Of a stretch of 64,000 nucleotides of DNA, positions 1 through 12,120 are shown in pieces. The stretch is taken from the NCBI GenBank assembly GCA_017654735.1, contig JADPYG010000092.1, forward strand, positions 175,288 through 239,287. The letters run 5' to 3'. Under the pieces are notes generated by a model. It was not told where the DNA came from, ran no database searches, and worked only from the letters and a program-made list of their open reading frames with translations. The stretch comes from Vishniacozyma victoriae. Taxonomy: Eukaryota > Basidiomycota > Tremellomycetes > Tremellales > Bulleribasidiaceae. Position 1 is the first letter of the stretch, and each line of letters starts with the position of its first letter. The position numbers and the translations under genes are program-made.

Positions 1-1
1 G

Positions 2-3000
2 CAATCGAGTTTAGCTTTAAGGAATAATTACCCTACTGCTGCTTCTGGACAAGATACATTACAGGTCGTAGGTGAAAACGATCCTGTGAGGCATAAACGA
101 ATGTGGTCCATTGGAACTTCATCTTCGGAAGATGGAGATAAGGAGAAGGGTTTACAGAATGTCAAATCTACCGGTGAACAGACTTTGGTCGACAAGGAGA
201 TTGACGAGAAGGAAGGAAAGAAGGGAAAGAAGGAAAAGAAGAAGAAGGGTGAATTCAAATCGTCCGCACTTGATCCCGATAACGACAATACCGATCCTAC
301 GCCTTTCAAGGAGAAACCTTCAAGGTTGGCCATGATGGTCGACCCAAAGTCTTTGGAGGAATTGGAAAAGATGGGTGGTACTGCTGGATTACTTGCTGGA
401 TTAGGAATTGATCCTAAGCGGGGTTTGACCACCACTGCCGCCGGAGCTCCCAGAAGCGGTGGCGAGATTGGAGGTTCTGGACCTCAGTGGTCTGCCGATG
501 TCGAGAAGAGAAGGGAAATTTACGGAAAGAATGAGCTTCCCCAGAGAAAGGCAAAGAGTCTTTTCCAACTCATGTGGATGGCTTTCCAGGATAAGATCTT
601 GGTAAATCTATTCTACTCTCGTGCGGTGTTGCGCTAATATTCAGGTCCTCCTTACCATCGCCGCTATCGTATCCCTTGCTCTTGGTATCTACCAAGCTTC
701 CCCCGCCGGTCCACCTCATATCGTCGAAAGCGCCGACTGTCCCCAAGGATGTGAAGTCCCATCCCTAGAGTGGGTCGAAGGAGTCGCAATCGTCGTCGCA
801 ATCGTCATTATCGTCATGGTCGGATCTCTTACCGATTACCAAAAAGAACGTCAATTCCAAAAACTCAATGCTCAACGTGAAGATCGAACCGTCAAAGTCA
901 TCAGGGACGGAAACGAACAACAAATCAATACCAAGGATTTGGTCGTTGGTGATATCGCCCTACTTGAACCTGGAGAGATTCTACCTGTTGATGGTGTTTT
1001 CTTGTCTGGTCACAACGTCAGGTGTGACGAGTCTGGAGCTACTGGTGAATCCGATGCTATCAAGAAAGTCTCTTATGACGAATGTATCGCCGAGAGGGAC
1101 GGACTTGAGGCTGGTGGAAAGAGGAAATTGGATTGTTTCATGGTTTCTGGTGGTAAAGTCCTAGAGGGTGTTGGATCATACGTGGTCATTTCATCCGGTA
1201 CAAACACTTTCAACGGTCGAATCATGATGGGTGAGTCTTTCTTGTGCCCGCGATAGAATTGGTGCTGATGGACAGCTATGCAAGGTGAAGCCGAGGCTAC
1301 TCCCCTCCAGGTCAAGCTCAATGGTCTCGCCGAGCTTATCGTCTACGTCGGTTCTATTGCCGGAGGTCTACTCTTCCTCGCTCTCTTCATCCGATTCCTT
1401 GTCGAACTCAAGACTATCCCAGGTCGAACGCCTGATGAGAAAGGTCAAGAATTCATCAAGGCTCTCATCATTTCCGTCGTCCTTATTGTCGCTGCCGTTC
1501 CTGAAGGTTTACCCCTCGCCGTCACTCTCGCTCTTGCTTTCGCTACCAACCGAATGACTCGACAAAATCTACTTGTACGAGTACTTGGATCTTGTGAAAC
1601 CATGGCAAACGCTACTGTTGTTTGCACCGATAAAACGGGTACTCTTACTCAGAACGTCATGACTGTCGTCGCTGGTTCTCTTGGAGTCAAGGGCAAGTTT
1701 GTCCGTGAACTCGCCGAGAATGGTGAAAGGACCAACGCTGGTGAAGCCGATGATACCCGTGACGACTTCTCTTTCGACATGAATGAATTCAACCAGGTCG
1801 CTTCGCCCGAACTCCAGACGCTATTGAACGAAGCCATTTGTATCTGTTCGACCGCATTCGAAGACAAGAACGAAAAGGGTGAACTTGAATTTGTTGGTTC
1901 CAAAACCGAGACTGCTTTACTTCGATTCGCTAAGGACCTCAATTGGGCCGATTACAAGAAAGTCCGAGAGGGTGCCGATATCGTTCAAATGATTCCCTTC
2001 TCTTCTGAACTCAAGGCTATGGGTGTCGTCGTCAGGGTCGGAAACAAATACCGACTATACGCCAAGGGTGCTTCGGAGATCCTTACCAAGAACTGTTCTT
2101 CGCATGTCGTCGTCAACCACAAGCGATCTGGTGATGAGCTTGGTTCTGTCGCATTCACCGAGGAGACTAGGGAAAATATCGCTCGATCCATCATCTTTTA
2201 CGCCAACCAGTCTCTACGAACACTTGCAATGTGTTATCGAGATTTCGAATCATGGCCTCCTGCTGGTTTCAACACTTCTTCCGAGGAAGTTCCATTCGAA
2301 CAAATCGCCAAGGAACTCACGTTGATCTCGGTCACTGGTATTGAAGATCCCCTTCGACCAGGTGTACGAGAAGCCGTTCAACAATGTCACCGAGCTGGAG
2401 TCGCTATTAAGATGTGTACTGGAGATAACGTCCTTACTGCTCGATCTATCGCTAATCAATGTGGTATCTTCACTGCCGGTGGTATTGTCATGGAGGGACC
2501 TGTTTTCAGGAAATTGTCACCTGCCGATAGGAACGAGATCGTACCTCGGTTACAGATTTTGGCTCGATCCAGTCCTGAGGACAAGAAGTTACTTGTTCAG
2601 ACTTTGAAGGATCAGGGAGAGGTTGTTGGTGTTACTGGTGATGGTACCAATGACGGACCTGCTCTTAAGCTCGCCAACGTCGGTTTCTCCATGGGTATCA
2701 CGTAAGTCACTCTCCTGTTTTGATGAGAATTATGCTGATGAGTAGTGGTACCGAGGTCGCCAAGACTGCTTCCGATATTATCTTGATGGACGATTCCTTT
2801 TCCAACATTGTCGTCGCTATCAAGACTGGTCGATGTGTCAATGATTCCGTCCGAAAATTCGTCCAATTCCAATTGTCGGTCAATGTCGCCGCTATCCTCC
2901 TTACTTTCGTTTCCGCCATTGCATCGTCTTCCGATGGATCTATTCTTTCGGCTGTCCAACTGCTTTGGGTCAACTTGATCATGGACACTTTTGCCGCTCT

Positions 3001-3946
3001 CGCACTTGCTACCGATCCACCTACCGATTCTTCCCTCGATAGGAAACCTTCTAGGAAATCCGAACCATTGATCAATGTCGACATGACCAAGATGATCTTG
3101 ATTCAGGCCATTTATCAATGTATCGTCTGTTTCGTCCTTCATTTCGCCGGTCTTCAGATTCTAGGTGAAGAATCTACCCCTGGAAGCGAAGCCGAACTTC
3201 GAACATTGGTCTTCAACGTCTTTGTATTCTGTCAGATTTTCAATCAAATCAATTGTCGACGACTGGACCGAAAATTCAATGTATTCGAAGGATTCTTCAA
3301 GAATTACTGGTTCATGGGAATCTTCCTCATCATGTGTGGTGGTCAAGTCCTCATTGTCGAGGTTGGAGGTGCCGCTTTCCAGGTTACTCGAATTTACGGT
3401 CGAGACTGGGCTATTTCCATTATCGCCGGTCTCCTCTCTTTCCCCATTGGTGTTTTGGTTCGGTTAATCCCTACCGAACCCATTTATCGATTCTTGATTA
3501 AATGCAAGATCTACCAGGATCCCTCCAAGTTACCTACCATCACCCAGGAAGAGGAGGATGTCGAAGGATTGAACCGATTCGAATACAACCCCGCTTTGGA
3601 AACTATTACGGACAACTTGAAGACATACAATACTATCCGAGGAGGTCGAATTAGGGGATCATCAATCGTCTTGAAATCTCGAAGTAAACGACTACGAGAA
3701 GCCGATATTCAATTACCTACTCTCCTCACTATGGTTCCTACGGTTATCGCCGGTACTGTCGGAGCTGGAGCTACTTGGTTAACCCAGGCTATGCATCCTT
3801 CCGAAATGGCCGACCCAGCTTCTCAGGATCCAAGTCGGTCAACCGCAGAGTTATTTGCTGGTAAGGTCCAGATGCACCCCGATACCGATCCTTCCGATCC
3901 GCTTTTTGCCAAGTTTGGCATTGATCCTAGGAAGATGGAGAAGTAG
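2..3946 (+). CDS. PMC1: Vacuolar-type P-type Ca2+ ATPase (PMC1-like), 5' end outside the window
   Basis: P-type calcium pump; fungal PMC1 members load Ca2+ into the vacuole. The frame is open from base 2, so the start codon lies upstream. Exons 2-601, 645-1230, 1276-2701 and 2746-3946 give 1270 visible residues. Seen in the sequence: an acidic, lysine-rich N-terminal region; the actuator motif TGES; the membrane motif PEGLP; the phosphorylation loop DKTGTLT near visible residue 512; the nucleotide-domain KGASE; and the hinge GVTGDGTNDGPAL. Hydrophobic segments flank the catalytic part, and the tail is soluble. All three introns are 43-45 nt. The PMC1 rather than plasma-membrane assignment rests on general resemblance to fungal proteins, so the class is sure and the subtype likely. 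Confidence 0.9.
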
Positions 3947-4250
3947 ACGAGGGCCGAGAGATGTCGCGGACGTCGAGGTCGAAGAAAAAGGAGAAATGTA
4001 CCATAGTTGTGAATAATTAGAGTTCTGCCAGTGGAGTTTGTGGATAATTTAGATCGTTACCCTGTTTCATGCACATGTCATTTCATTTCATCGTGCCCAA
4101 TGGACCGCCTTGTTTGTGTTTACTCTAATGTGCAATAGGTGGGTGACATTCATTAGAGTTCCAGTAGTGCCAAGATATTGCTCGGGTATAGCCGGAAGGC
4201 CGACATTGCATCAACTGATCCTTCAATTTAACAGGATTGTACTACTTACC
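3947..4250. other. Intergenic gap, 304 bp
   Basis: It holds the 3' flank of the calcium pump and the promoter of the MaoC-like gene. An upstream in-frame codon at 4110 would extend the next protein by 47 residues, but those residues look non-conserved. I see nothing else. Confidence 0.4.
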
Positions 4251-5309
4251 ATGCCTAGCGCACTGGCTATAGCCCTTTACTCTGGGATACTAGGTATAGC
4301 ATACATCTATAGATATACTTTCGTCCTCACTCCCCTATTTTACAATGAAGCACATACAATCCTTCAATTCCCCCTACCCGAATTCACCGGTCTGAAATAT
4401 TGGACGCTATACATTCATTTCATCACTCGCTCCATACTTCGTCGAATACCTTTCCTCTCTCAGAAGAAATTATGGCCTACTCAGAAATATGAGGATATCT
4501 ATACGATGCCTGGAAACCCTATATCTCTCGAGATCCCTTTCCAAACCTCTGCCCCCGATTTGATACGCTATAATAGAGCCGCCAAGACTTCGGGTATCGA
4601 TACGATCTCCCATCCTTTACATTTAATGCTCTTCCTCTCCGCCGTTACCGAACCGGCCATGTTGTTATTGTTGACGAAAATCAATTGTCCAATGGATCCG
4701 ATTGGGGGAGTTAATGTTCGGAATCGATTCGAGATTGTCGATGGGCCATTACTTGGCAAGAAATTGGAGGAGATGATGAGTGAGGATGGGGTGATGGAAC
4801 AAGGATGGAAAGTTAAGACTAGGTCGGATCCGAATTTGAGAAAAGTAAAGAGGGGGTGGGAAGTGACTATTGTCGTTGAGCTCGTGTTGGGGAACAATAC
4901 CCTCTATCGACAGTTCTTTACATTCCTACAATTCGCTAAACACTCTACGCCCGCTTCCTCTGATCTCAATCATACCGACCCCGATATCATCCCTTCAACT
5001 TCTATCTCACTCAATTCAAATGATCCATACCTCTGGGCAACCCTTTCGAAAGATTACAATCCTATTCATTTCTCTTCCACTTTGGCGAGGATGTTTGGAT
5101 TCAAATCAATGATAGCGCATGGTAATCATGTTTTGGCGAAGGGATTGGCGAAGTTGGATATAGATGGGAAAGGGATGAGGTTTATGCAAGTGGAATATAG
5201 GCGACCGGCATTTATTCCTTCCGAGCTTGATGTTTCGGCTGATAAGGGTAAGAAGAGTGTTGTACTAGGTATCAAAGGCAAAGCGTCGGTTGTTGCTCGG
5301 TATGGTTGA
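4251..5309 (+). CDS. Membrane-anchored MaoC-like hot-dog domain protein
   Basis: Intronless, 352 residues from the ATG at 4251, chosen because the hydrophobic N-terminus (ALAIALYSGILGIAYIYRY) follows at once; the frame is open back to 4110. Near residue 268 is a hydratase-2 type motif, DYNPIH, followed by GFKSMIAHGNH. This is the catalytic signature of MaoC/enoyl-CoA hydratase 2 hot-dog domains, in which Asp and His hydrate trans-2-enoyl-CoA. Here the domain sits behind one predicted membrane segment and a poorly conserved N-terminal half that may be a degenerate second hot dog. The substrate is unknown; a role in fatty acyl or polyketide metabolism is inference. Confidence 0.7.
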   Translation: MPSALAIALYSGILGIAYIYRYTFVLTPLFYNEAHTILQFPLPEFTGLKYWTLYIHFITRSILRRIPFLSQKKLWPTQKYEDIYTMPGNPISLEIPFQTSAPDLIRYNRAAKTSGIDTISHPLHLMLFLSAVTEPAMLLLLTKINCPMDPIGGVNVRNRFEIVDGPLLGKKLEEMMSEDGVMEQGWKVKTRSDPNLRKVKRGWEVTIVVELVLGNNTLYRQFFTFLQFAKHSTPASSDLNHTDPDIIPSTSISLNSNDPYLWATLSKDYNPIHFSSTLARMFGFKSMIAHGNHVLAKGLAKLDIDGKGMRFMQVEYRRPAFIPSELDVSADKGKKSVVLGIKGKASVVARYG

Positions 5310-5797
5310 TGATATGCACATAACGCAATACCCTTTTAAAATGCCCCCGTCTTTCGGAACCGAGATTGGGTAAGTAACTTGAAAGATATTGTGAATAAAG
5401 GGATGAATGAGAGTAGGGTGGCGTTAGGCAACCTGAGAGTGAATGTGAGTTCATCCACAATCTAGGCCTTCTCCCTGTCTTGTAAAGTAATCTGCCTCGC
5501 TTTCGTTAACCCTGAACACGCTTCCTGCACCTGTGATTCGACGCGTTGATGTACTATTGTCCCCCCTTTCTCTTTACCTCCTTTGGATCTCTATTCGGCC
5601 TAGGCGGCGACGATAGTCAAGGGCTAGAACAGAGGATCCGTGCGTGTGAAAAGGCTTATTTGCGAATCGTTCTTTCGCTATCCTTTCGACCTCGTACGAC
5701 CTTATTGGAAGAACCCTCTCCACTATCTTCTCTCCTTTCATGACACTTTACCACAATACTATACCACGTTACCACCTACCCCTTTCCTTTATACAAG
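5310..5797. other. Intergenic gap, 488 bp
   Basis: 3' flank of the MaoC-like gene and promoter of the next gene. Pyrimidine-rich stretches and a TTTATACA element lie about 20 bp before the next ATG. A 65-codon open frame at 5546-5743 has no recognisable content. Confidence 0.4.
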
Positions 5798-7109
5798 ATG
5801 ACCAAAGATCCTCCCTTGCCCGACGCCACGACCCCTCCTTCCACCGCCTCAGCCGATATCGCTCAACTTTACCGCAATCAGCTCCAATTGCTTCTAGATG
5901 AGACCCAAGGCCCGGCAGCATCAAGCAGCACTAGTCCAAACACTCCTTCCGACCCCGACTTCACCCCTCCTGATACCGCGACCACTTCATCCTCCGATCC
6001 GTTCATCGCCACTCCTCCCTCTATCAACAACTCGGCCGCCTCCGTACTCTTACCCACTGGTCCACTATCGGCTATCTCGCTTCCTCTCTCCACTAGGGGA
6101 AAAATCAGGCCTGGACGCGGGCAATTGTTCCGACACTTTCATCGAGAGTCCACTTCCGAAACATGTCCTAGTCAACCTATTTACTGGGTCATTGAAGCTG
6201 GTCTCCGAGCCAGATGGTCGGATTTGGTCGATGTCAATATCCTCCGAAGGGATCAAGCGTATTTGATCAGACATGATCCGCATACTGTCCACGATGAACA
6301 AAAGAGGTCAGGTCTCAGGGTTACAGTAGATGTTACGAGGGTGATTCATGGGACTTATTTCACTCGGCCATCCGTCTTTGTTGGGCTGGTCGTCTCGCAT
6401 ATGAATCGAAAAGTACCCCAGACCAAGATTAGGGTGGATGTATCGACCGGAGGATTAGGAGACTTGAGTCATGACGAGTATTTGGCCGACCCATCGATTC
6501 ATCAACCGGTTATCGTCAAGTTTGCGCCCAAGAAACACTACGGTGATGCTACCAGTGTCGACAAGTCTCAGGATATCGGACTTGAAGGCAAAGTATCCGG
6601 TCCATCCACCATCACCAATACCGGAGTCACTGCTACCGTCAATCGATCAACCTCGTACTCTCTCAAAGAACGACACTGCATCACCACCCATACCTCCTCC
6701 GAAGCTCGAAAAGGGACCAAGACCATTCTAGAACTCGAAGCTCTCGAGAATACAATCACAAAAGATGGAGTATACGATCAACTAGCGATAGGAATGATCA
6801 TTGAAACTCGCTCCAAACCGGTAGTCCTCACTTTTGGCGTCTCACCAACTCAAGGGGTATTCAACAAGACATTCCGATATGTTACCCCGAGTGATTTCTA
6901 TACTGTACCAGTATACATTGATGGGCAGGATTGGGGGTTGGACGGAATGCCAGATGGATGGACTAGGGAGATGGGGGATTGGGATACGGGGATATGGAGG
7001 CATTTGGTTAAATATGATGAAGAGTATGAAAGTGTGAGTTGGACTCGGATCGGGATGTGGCTGAATTATTGTTCATTGGCTAATCTAGGAGGTCTTGTTT
7101 GGAGAGTGA
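5798..7109 (+). CDS. Conserved-looking fungal protein of unknown function
   Basis: I do not recognise this family. The first ~105 residues are rich in Ser, Thr and Pro and probably disordered. Residues ~110-400 form a globular, beta-rich region with many Val, Thr, Tyr and Trp. No signal peptide or membrane segment is visible. The single frame runs to a stop at 7121-7123, but a strong intron (GTGAGT at 7034, CTAATCTAG ending at 7088) would replace the last 29 residues by six, ending at 7107-7109 (418 residues). I prefer the spliced end because the signals match those of confirmed introns here. Function is not assigned. Confidence 0.6.
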
Positions 7110-8009
7110 TCCTATTCTCTTGACCTATCGGTTCCGCTTTCTCCTCGACCTGTCAATATCAATCTACTCGATCATCCATCACCTGCACCCTACCTACTTC
7201 CACCTGCACCGCCACTACTTGTATCAATAACATCGCAACCATCACCCTGTATTCAATTTCGGCAGCACCCTCACTTCACCATTGATCACCATCACTTGCT
7301 ATCTCAAGAGTCCACCATTGCACATGTTACCGATTAAGCGTCCATACCGCCATAGCCCGAGCTTCCCGATTCGTCATGTTTCCTACTACATCTACATATA
7401 CACTACAAGCTCGTTTCGACTTTCAAAATCGCTTCCGTCCGTCCGTCCGTTTCTCGCTGCAAGTTCTATTTCATTCTCTATCTCGCTTTCAAGTAGTCAC
7501 TATCTTTTGCATATGTCTTCCACTGTACATACAATAGCTCTCACATGTTGTACATGCATGTGATATCAGTGTACATCTTTTTCAGCGATTTCCAAAGTGG
7601 CAGGGCAGATGCAGGTTGCCGCGTTGCCACTCGAGCAGAAGCAACATTTCTCGTACCATTCTGAGAACTCTCGGGCCACTACTCTGAACAGAGTGCCCGT
7701 CTTCATGCAAGCAGGTCAATCAAGGCCTGATGGTCGACCAGTGACAGCTCTCATGACTGCATGACCCCCATCTCACATCATAGCCTCTGCTGTCGAGATT
7801 TCACAAGTCATCCAGTAGAAGCGGATTCTGGTGGACTGACAGACACACAGAACCGGATAGGGTTAATTGCATGCCAGCAAACTAAGCATTGAGGCAAGAG
7901 TGGAGTGTACAAGCCATCTGGGAGCAACAAGACCACCAGATTTGAAACGTCATTCATATACCGCCTAAGTTGGCCGCCGATTACGCTCTTTTAACCGGGA
8001 AATAGCGAC
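7110..8009. other. Intergenic gap, 900 bp
   Basis: 3' flank of the unknown gene and the region before the tRNA. A 93-codon open frame at 7282-7563 has biased, pyrimidine-derived composition and no recognisable domain. A short GTCC repeat lies near 7437. No gene supported. Confidence 0.4.
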
Positions 8010-8095
8010 GCCCGTGTGGCGCAGTGGTAGCGCGTTCCTTTCGTATTACGTAATCACCAAGGGAAAGGTCCGGTGTTCAACCCACCGCGGGGGCA
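8010..8095 (+). tRNA. tRNA-Thr(CGU) with a 13-nt intron
   Basis: Cloverleaf read by hand. Acceptor strand 8010-8016 pairs with 8088-8094, with discriminator A at 8095. The D arm is at 8018-8033. The anticodon stem 8035-8039 pairs with 8060-8064. The T arm is CGGTG/CACCG (8071-8075 with 8083-8087) around a TTCAACC loop. The anticodon is CGT at 8042-8044, which reads ACG (Thr), preceded by TT and followed by A. Bases 8046-8058 are an intron one base 3' of the anticodon, the standard eukaryotic place. A T-run at 8099-8103 is the Pol III terminator. Acceptor pair 5:68 is a G-G mismatch and 6:67 a T-G wobble. Confidence 0.85.
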
Positions 8096-8604
8096 TCCTT
8101 TTTATGCTGATTTTGGCGGTTTTGTCGGCTCTTTACCCGTTTCGCGGAAATGGCTGAGCCATCTCTTGGTTGCATAGCTGATTCGCTGAGATCTTGCAGT
8201 CTCCCAGCCAAGGAGACGACTCTGAGCGGTCGAACAGATGTAAGGACACGCTTGCGGCCATCTGGGCTGACATTCACATCGAACTTTTGAAATCGAGGAA
8301 AGCTTGCCAGACGAGTAATACACTTGAGACAGGAGATCCAACCGGGCAGGTGTATCGTCCAGATCCCCCAGCTCTTCTTAGCCTGTAACGTCTGTCTGTC
8401 CTCTAATGTCATCGATGGTGTATTGGCTATATAATAGAATTGTTGGCTAGATTTTGGGTTGTATTGGCTATCTATCCGACGGCCCGGTTTACCGGTCGGT
8501 AATTCCCGGTCAGGAGATTAGCTGTTCAGTGGTAACTTCTAATCGCATTCATATTCATTTCACCAGGTCTCTTTCTCAACGTCCAACAGTACACCCAATC
8601 CAAG
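8096..8604. other. Intergenic gap, 509 bp
   Basis: The Pol III terminator follows the tRNA, then the promoter of the epimerase gene. Near 8430-8470 the phrase tattggctat occurs twice. Open frames here are short and overlap the tRNA on the other strand; no gene supported. Confidence 0.4.
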
Positions 8605-9880
8605 ATGTCAGTACCTACATACGAAGCAGTCAAGTTACCATCCCACGTCGAGACGGTTCTGATCACCGGTGCAGGAGGTATGTCCATTCACATGGGGAGT
8701 GCTGATGATAGGATTCGTTGGTGCTCAACTTACTCAACTCCTCCTTGATCTTTTCCCAAAGTTGAGGATCATCACGACCGATATTGTCGAGCCTCCTAAA
8801 CTTACGAGTGATGAAAGGTTGAGAACTGTCAAATGTGATTTGGGGGATATCAAGCAGGTGGAGGGATTGTTTGAAGGTGAAAAGATCGGTGGAGTCTTTG
8901 CTCTCCAGTGCGTCCATCCAACCTGTACTTGTTCGTCGAAGTGCTGATATGATAGTGGGATTATGTCCGGAGGAGCCGAAGCGAATTTCCCCCTTGGCTA
9001 CGCTGTCAACGTTGATTCCCATATCAATCTCCTCAAAGTATCCCACGCCCATGCGGAACAACACTTTAAATCAGGCCCGAAACCACGATACGTCTTCGTA
9101 TCCTCCTTAGCGGTTTATGGTGGACCTAAAGCAAGACCTGAATCCCTCGTCAAGCCAGAGTGCGTCACCAACTTGTTCAGAAGTCAAACGAGCTGATCAG
9201 TAGTGAGACGCCTGTACTTGCTGAAACGAGTTATGGGTGTCAGAAACAGATCATCGAGCTATATGTCTACGATTATGGACGTAAAGGTTTCTTGGAGACT
9301 CGTTCGGTCCGACTACCAACCGTAGCTATCAGATCTGGAGCTGTATGTCCTTCCTTAACCAACAATGTAGTGCTGATGGCAGCCATCATCCGCGGCATCA
9401 TCATTCATCTCTGGTCTAATTAGGGAACCGCTCCAAGGCCAGGAATCGGTTCTTCCCATCGCAGACGATCCCTCGGACTCAATTATCGATACTCTCGCTT
9501 TCTACGTTTGCAGGACTAAAACGGTAGTGAGGAATATCGCTTATGCCCTCTGTATGGACGACGAGAAACTGGTAAAGAGGGGAAGTCGATCGATCAATCT
9601 ACCCGGAATTAGGATCACCCCAAGGCAGATACTCAAAGCTTTGTAAGTCTCCCTCAAACGGTCAGCGCTGATAAGCAGGGAACAACATGGAGGAGAAGAG
9701 GCAATGAAATTGGTTTCGTATAAGAAGGATGATGCTGTTATTCGGATCTGCAAATCCTGGGCTGGGGATTACGATTCAACAGAAGTTCAAAGTCTTGGGT
9801 TCGAGGTGGATGATAAAGAGACTGGGTACTCTGGGGCGGTACAGGATTTCAAAGAGTTTTTGGTTTCTCAGAAGCAGTAG
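8605..9880 (+). CDS. NAD-dependent epimerase/dehydratase, extended SDR (erythronate dehydrogenase-like)
   Basis: Exons 8605-8677, 8712-8907, 8956-9159, 9204-9342, 9383-9642 and 9679-9880 give 357 residues. The N-terminal Rossmann motif TGAGGFVG crosses the first intron. HGIMSGGAEANF and NVDSHINLL follow, then VSSLAVYGG and the catalytic SDR motif ETSYGCQKQ (Tyr and Lys four apart), then RLPTVAIRSG. This pattern matches extended SDRs of the NAD-dependent D-erythronate dehydrogenase (DenD) type, which act on small sugar acids. Introns are 34-48 nt. Exon 5 is not visible as one long frame because the fourth intron shifts the frame. The substrate is inference; the fold is secure. Confidence 0.85.
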
Positions 9881-9947
9881 ACGTACGAGGATTGGACAAG
9901 GACTAAATGTATGATGGTAGAAGTACAAGTGATGGGTATGTTGCTGT

Positions 9948-11726
9948 TTATGGTGTTGTCAATACTTTGTCGTCGTGATCACATATGTCCGGGTCGTCGG
10001 TTAACTGATGACCTGAACATCAGTAAACCGCCCCTGCTTGGATTATAAGTCTACTCACGCCGTAATAGATCCGACAGCCGTGCATCCCCCTCGTCGTTCT
10101 CATCCATATCATCTTCCTCGGCTTCCTCATCTGCTATTTTTTGCGCCAGAGCATTTGCTATATCAGACCGCTCGGCCTCGGCAACGATCGTGTCGAGCTC
10201 ATACTCGTCTCCATCGTTCTCATCCCCGGCGTCAGCAATTCTTCGCACTCCATCTTCCAATCCCACATCTCTCACCCAATTTAGTAGTATCTGGTGAATT
10301 TTCTCTGCAAGAGCTGAGCCGGCATCATTTCCAGGTGATCCCTTGTTCGCCGAAGAGATCTCGGTACAAGCGTCGGGATCAAAGAGGTACTGACGAAGCC
10401 AAATTAGGATAGAGAGGTTTTGGCCGATAAGATAATCGAGGAAGTCGGGCGAGAAAGGGGTATGTATCGCAAGAGCAGAAATGCAGTTGATAGCCCTCTG
10501 CATTTCTGATGGTGGGTCGGATGTTGTCCATTCCTCTTTGAGATATGCCCTATAGCCTGGTAGAGGTTGTTGTAGCCTCTTGTCCAGATGATCCGTTGCG
10601 TCTTTTGTGTGGAGGGACCAGATTCGAAAGATAGTGTAGCATGCCGCATTGACATACAGCAGGGGTGATGTTCTCCCAGATTCGGGGGCGATGATGCGAA
10701 GTAGGTTATCGAGGGTTTCTGGGACCCATGTAGTTGTCGGGGAACTACCTGCGGCGGTGATGATGGCCCTGGCAATCGCATCCAGCTTTTCCGTATCCAC
10801 CCCTATTCATCAGCGTCGCTCAAGTCGATCGGCTCGATGGACGTACCTCGTCCACCTTCCAGTACTGCATTCTCCCCGAGAATATTCTCCATGATCGCTA
10901 TAGATCCTCTTGGTCTCCTCACTTCCGCTGCCAATAGAAACCCAAGTCGATTAGGTACATGGGTCGGCCAGTCCATTCTCCATCCTTGATCTGATTCCAC
11001 TCCTTTGCCTTTCGAGATTTGTAAAGCTGACCCTATTGCCGAAATCAAGAAATTCGCATTGAGATATTGTGTCATTAATTGCCCTCGGAGATCTTCATGT
11101 TCTTCCCTTCGGATGGTCGGGTCGTATGCGAGTAAGGTAGCGGAGAGGTAGAGGTATGGTAGATGCTTGAGGATGATGACTTGGCCGACTGCGGTGGGAG
11201 GGATGTTTGAGCGGGTACTGGGTCCAGCGGAGGATTCGGGTCCGGGAGATGGTGAGGGATACATCAACCTGAACAACGTTTGGACAGTGTTCTTCAATTG
11301 TGTTTGCAGATCTTTCGTAGCTTTGTGATCTGACTCTTTGAACTCGATAGTGAGTGGGAGAAGAAGCAAATCGATGACATTCGAACATAGAGATCTAATC
11401 AACCGCAAGTCGGCGGTACCAAGTAGAACTGAACATCAGCTCTGGAGCAATGTTGAGTGGAAGTAGGTGTGCTCACAGTCCGAAGGTCCAAGTCCATCGA
11501 GGTGCGCAGCAGGCCAGTACTCCTTCTCCAACCATGCGTGTATATCCTCCAACAACTCCAAACATCTCTTGCCGACCAGTGACTGTAATTCCGCTGTGTC
11601 GGAATTCGTTGATGGGTCGATACCGAGTCTTCTAGCCAGCTCCTCCGGTGACGTTGGGAGTTGATCTGGAGGCTGGAGTAATGCGGTACCTTCTTTCAAG
11701 CATTGCTTGAGTGACTTCCGACGCAT
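9948..11726 (-). CDS. Unrecognised helical protein with an acidic C-terminus
   Basis: Exons on the minus strand: 11726-11477, 11428-10847, 10802-10059 and 10012-9948, giving 546 residues. Start ATG at 11726. The body is rich in Leu and Ala helices, and a very acidic stretch (AEEDDMDENDEGDA) precedes the end. I do not recognise the family; a helical-repeat (ARM-like) fold is a guess. The last intron is a judgement: read through, the frame stops at 10051 and gives 527 residues. The donor GTGAGT overlaps that stop codon, and a good branch and acceptor (TTACTGATGTTCAG) follow, so I chose the spliced form. It is tail to tail with the epimerase gene. Confidence 0.6.
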
Positions 11727-12120
11727 CCGATGAGCAGGTAGTCGATGTGTAGATTGGTAAGATAAGTAGAGAATCAACTTGAATTAAATGCAAAGTCGCG
11801 TCAAGATCAACTTCTTCATTTCACTCTTGTTCTTTATCTTCCATCACTTTCATCAAGGTCTTCTCGTAGCATATATACTCACGTCTAGATACATGGGTGC
11901 TGACGATTGGTCTTCACGAATGATTCAATCGATACAATCGATGCAATTCGAGAATGGATCTCGATAGATGGGATAGGGTGGATGGTACTACCCATGAATC
12001 ACAAAACATGTTTGTTCCACTCGACTCCAAACGACATGCTCTACTGCGCTATCTAACATCTGATATCACGTCTTTCTTCTTCATTCACCCACATCTTCTT
12101 CACCAAATTAATTCAAAAGA
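11727..12120. other. Divergent promoter gap, 394 bp
   Basis: Shared upstream region of the minus-strand helical protein and the plus-strand small protein. A small imperfect repeat, aatcgatacaatcgatgcaa, lies near 11927-11946. Nothing else supported. Confidence 0.4.

Noticed and set aside
7282..7563. Plus-strand open frame of 93 codons
   Set aside because: Pyrimidine-biased composition, no domain, no intron signals linking it to anything.
8077..8412. Minus-strand open frame of 111 codons over the tRNA 3' end
   Set aside because: Overlaps the tRNA and terminator; no recognisable protein.
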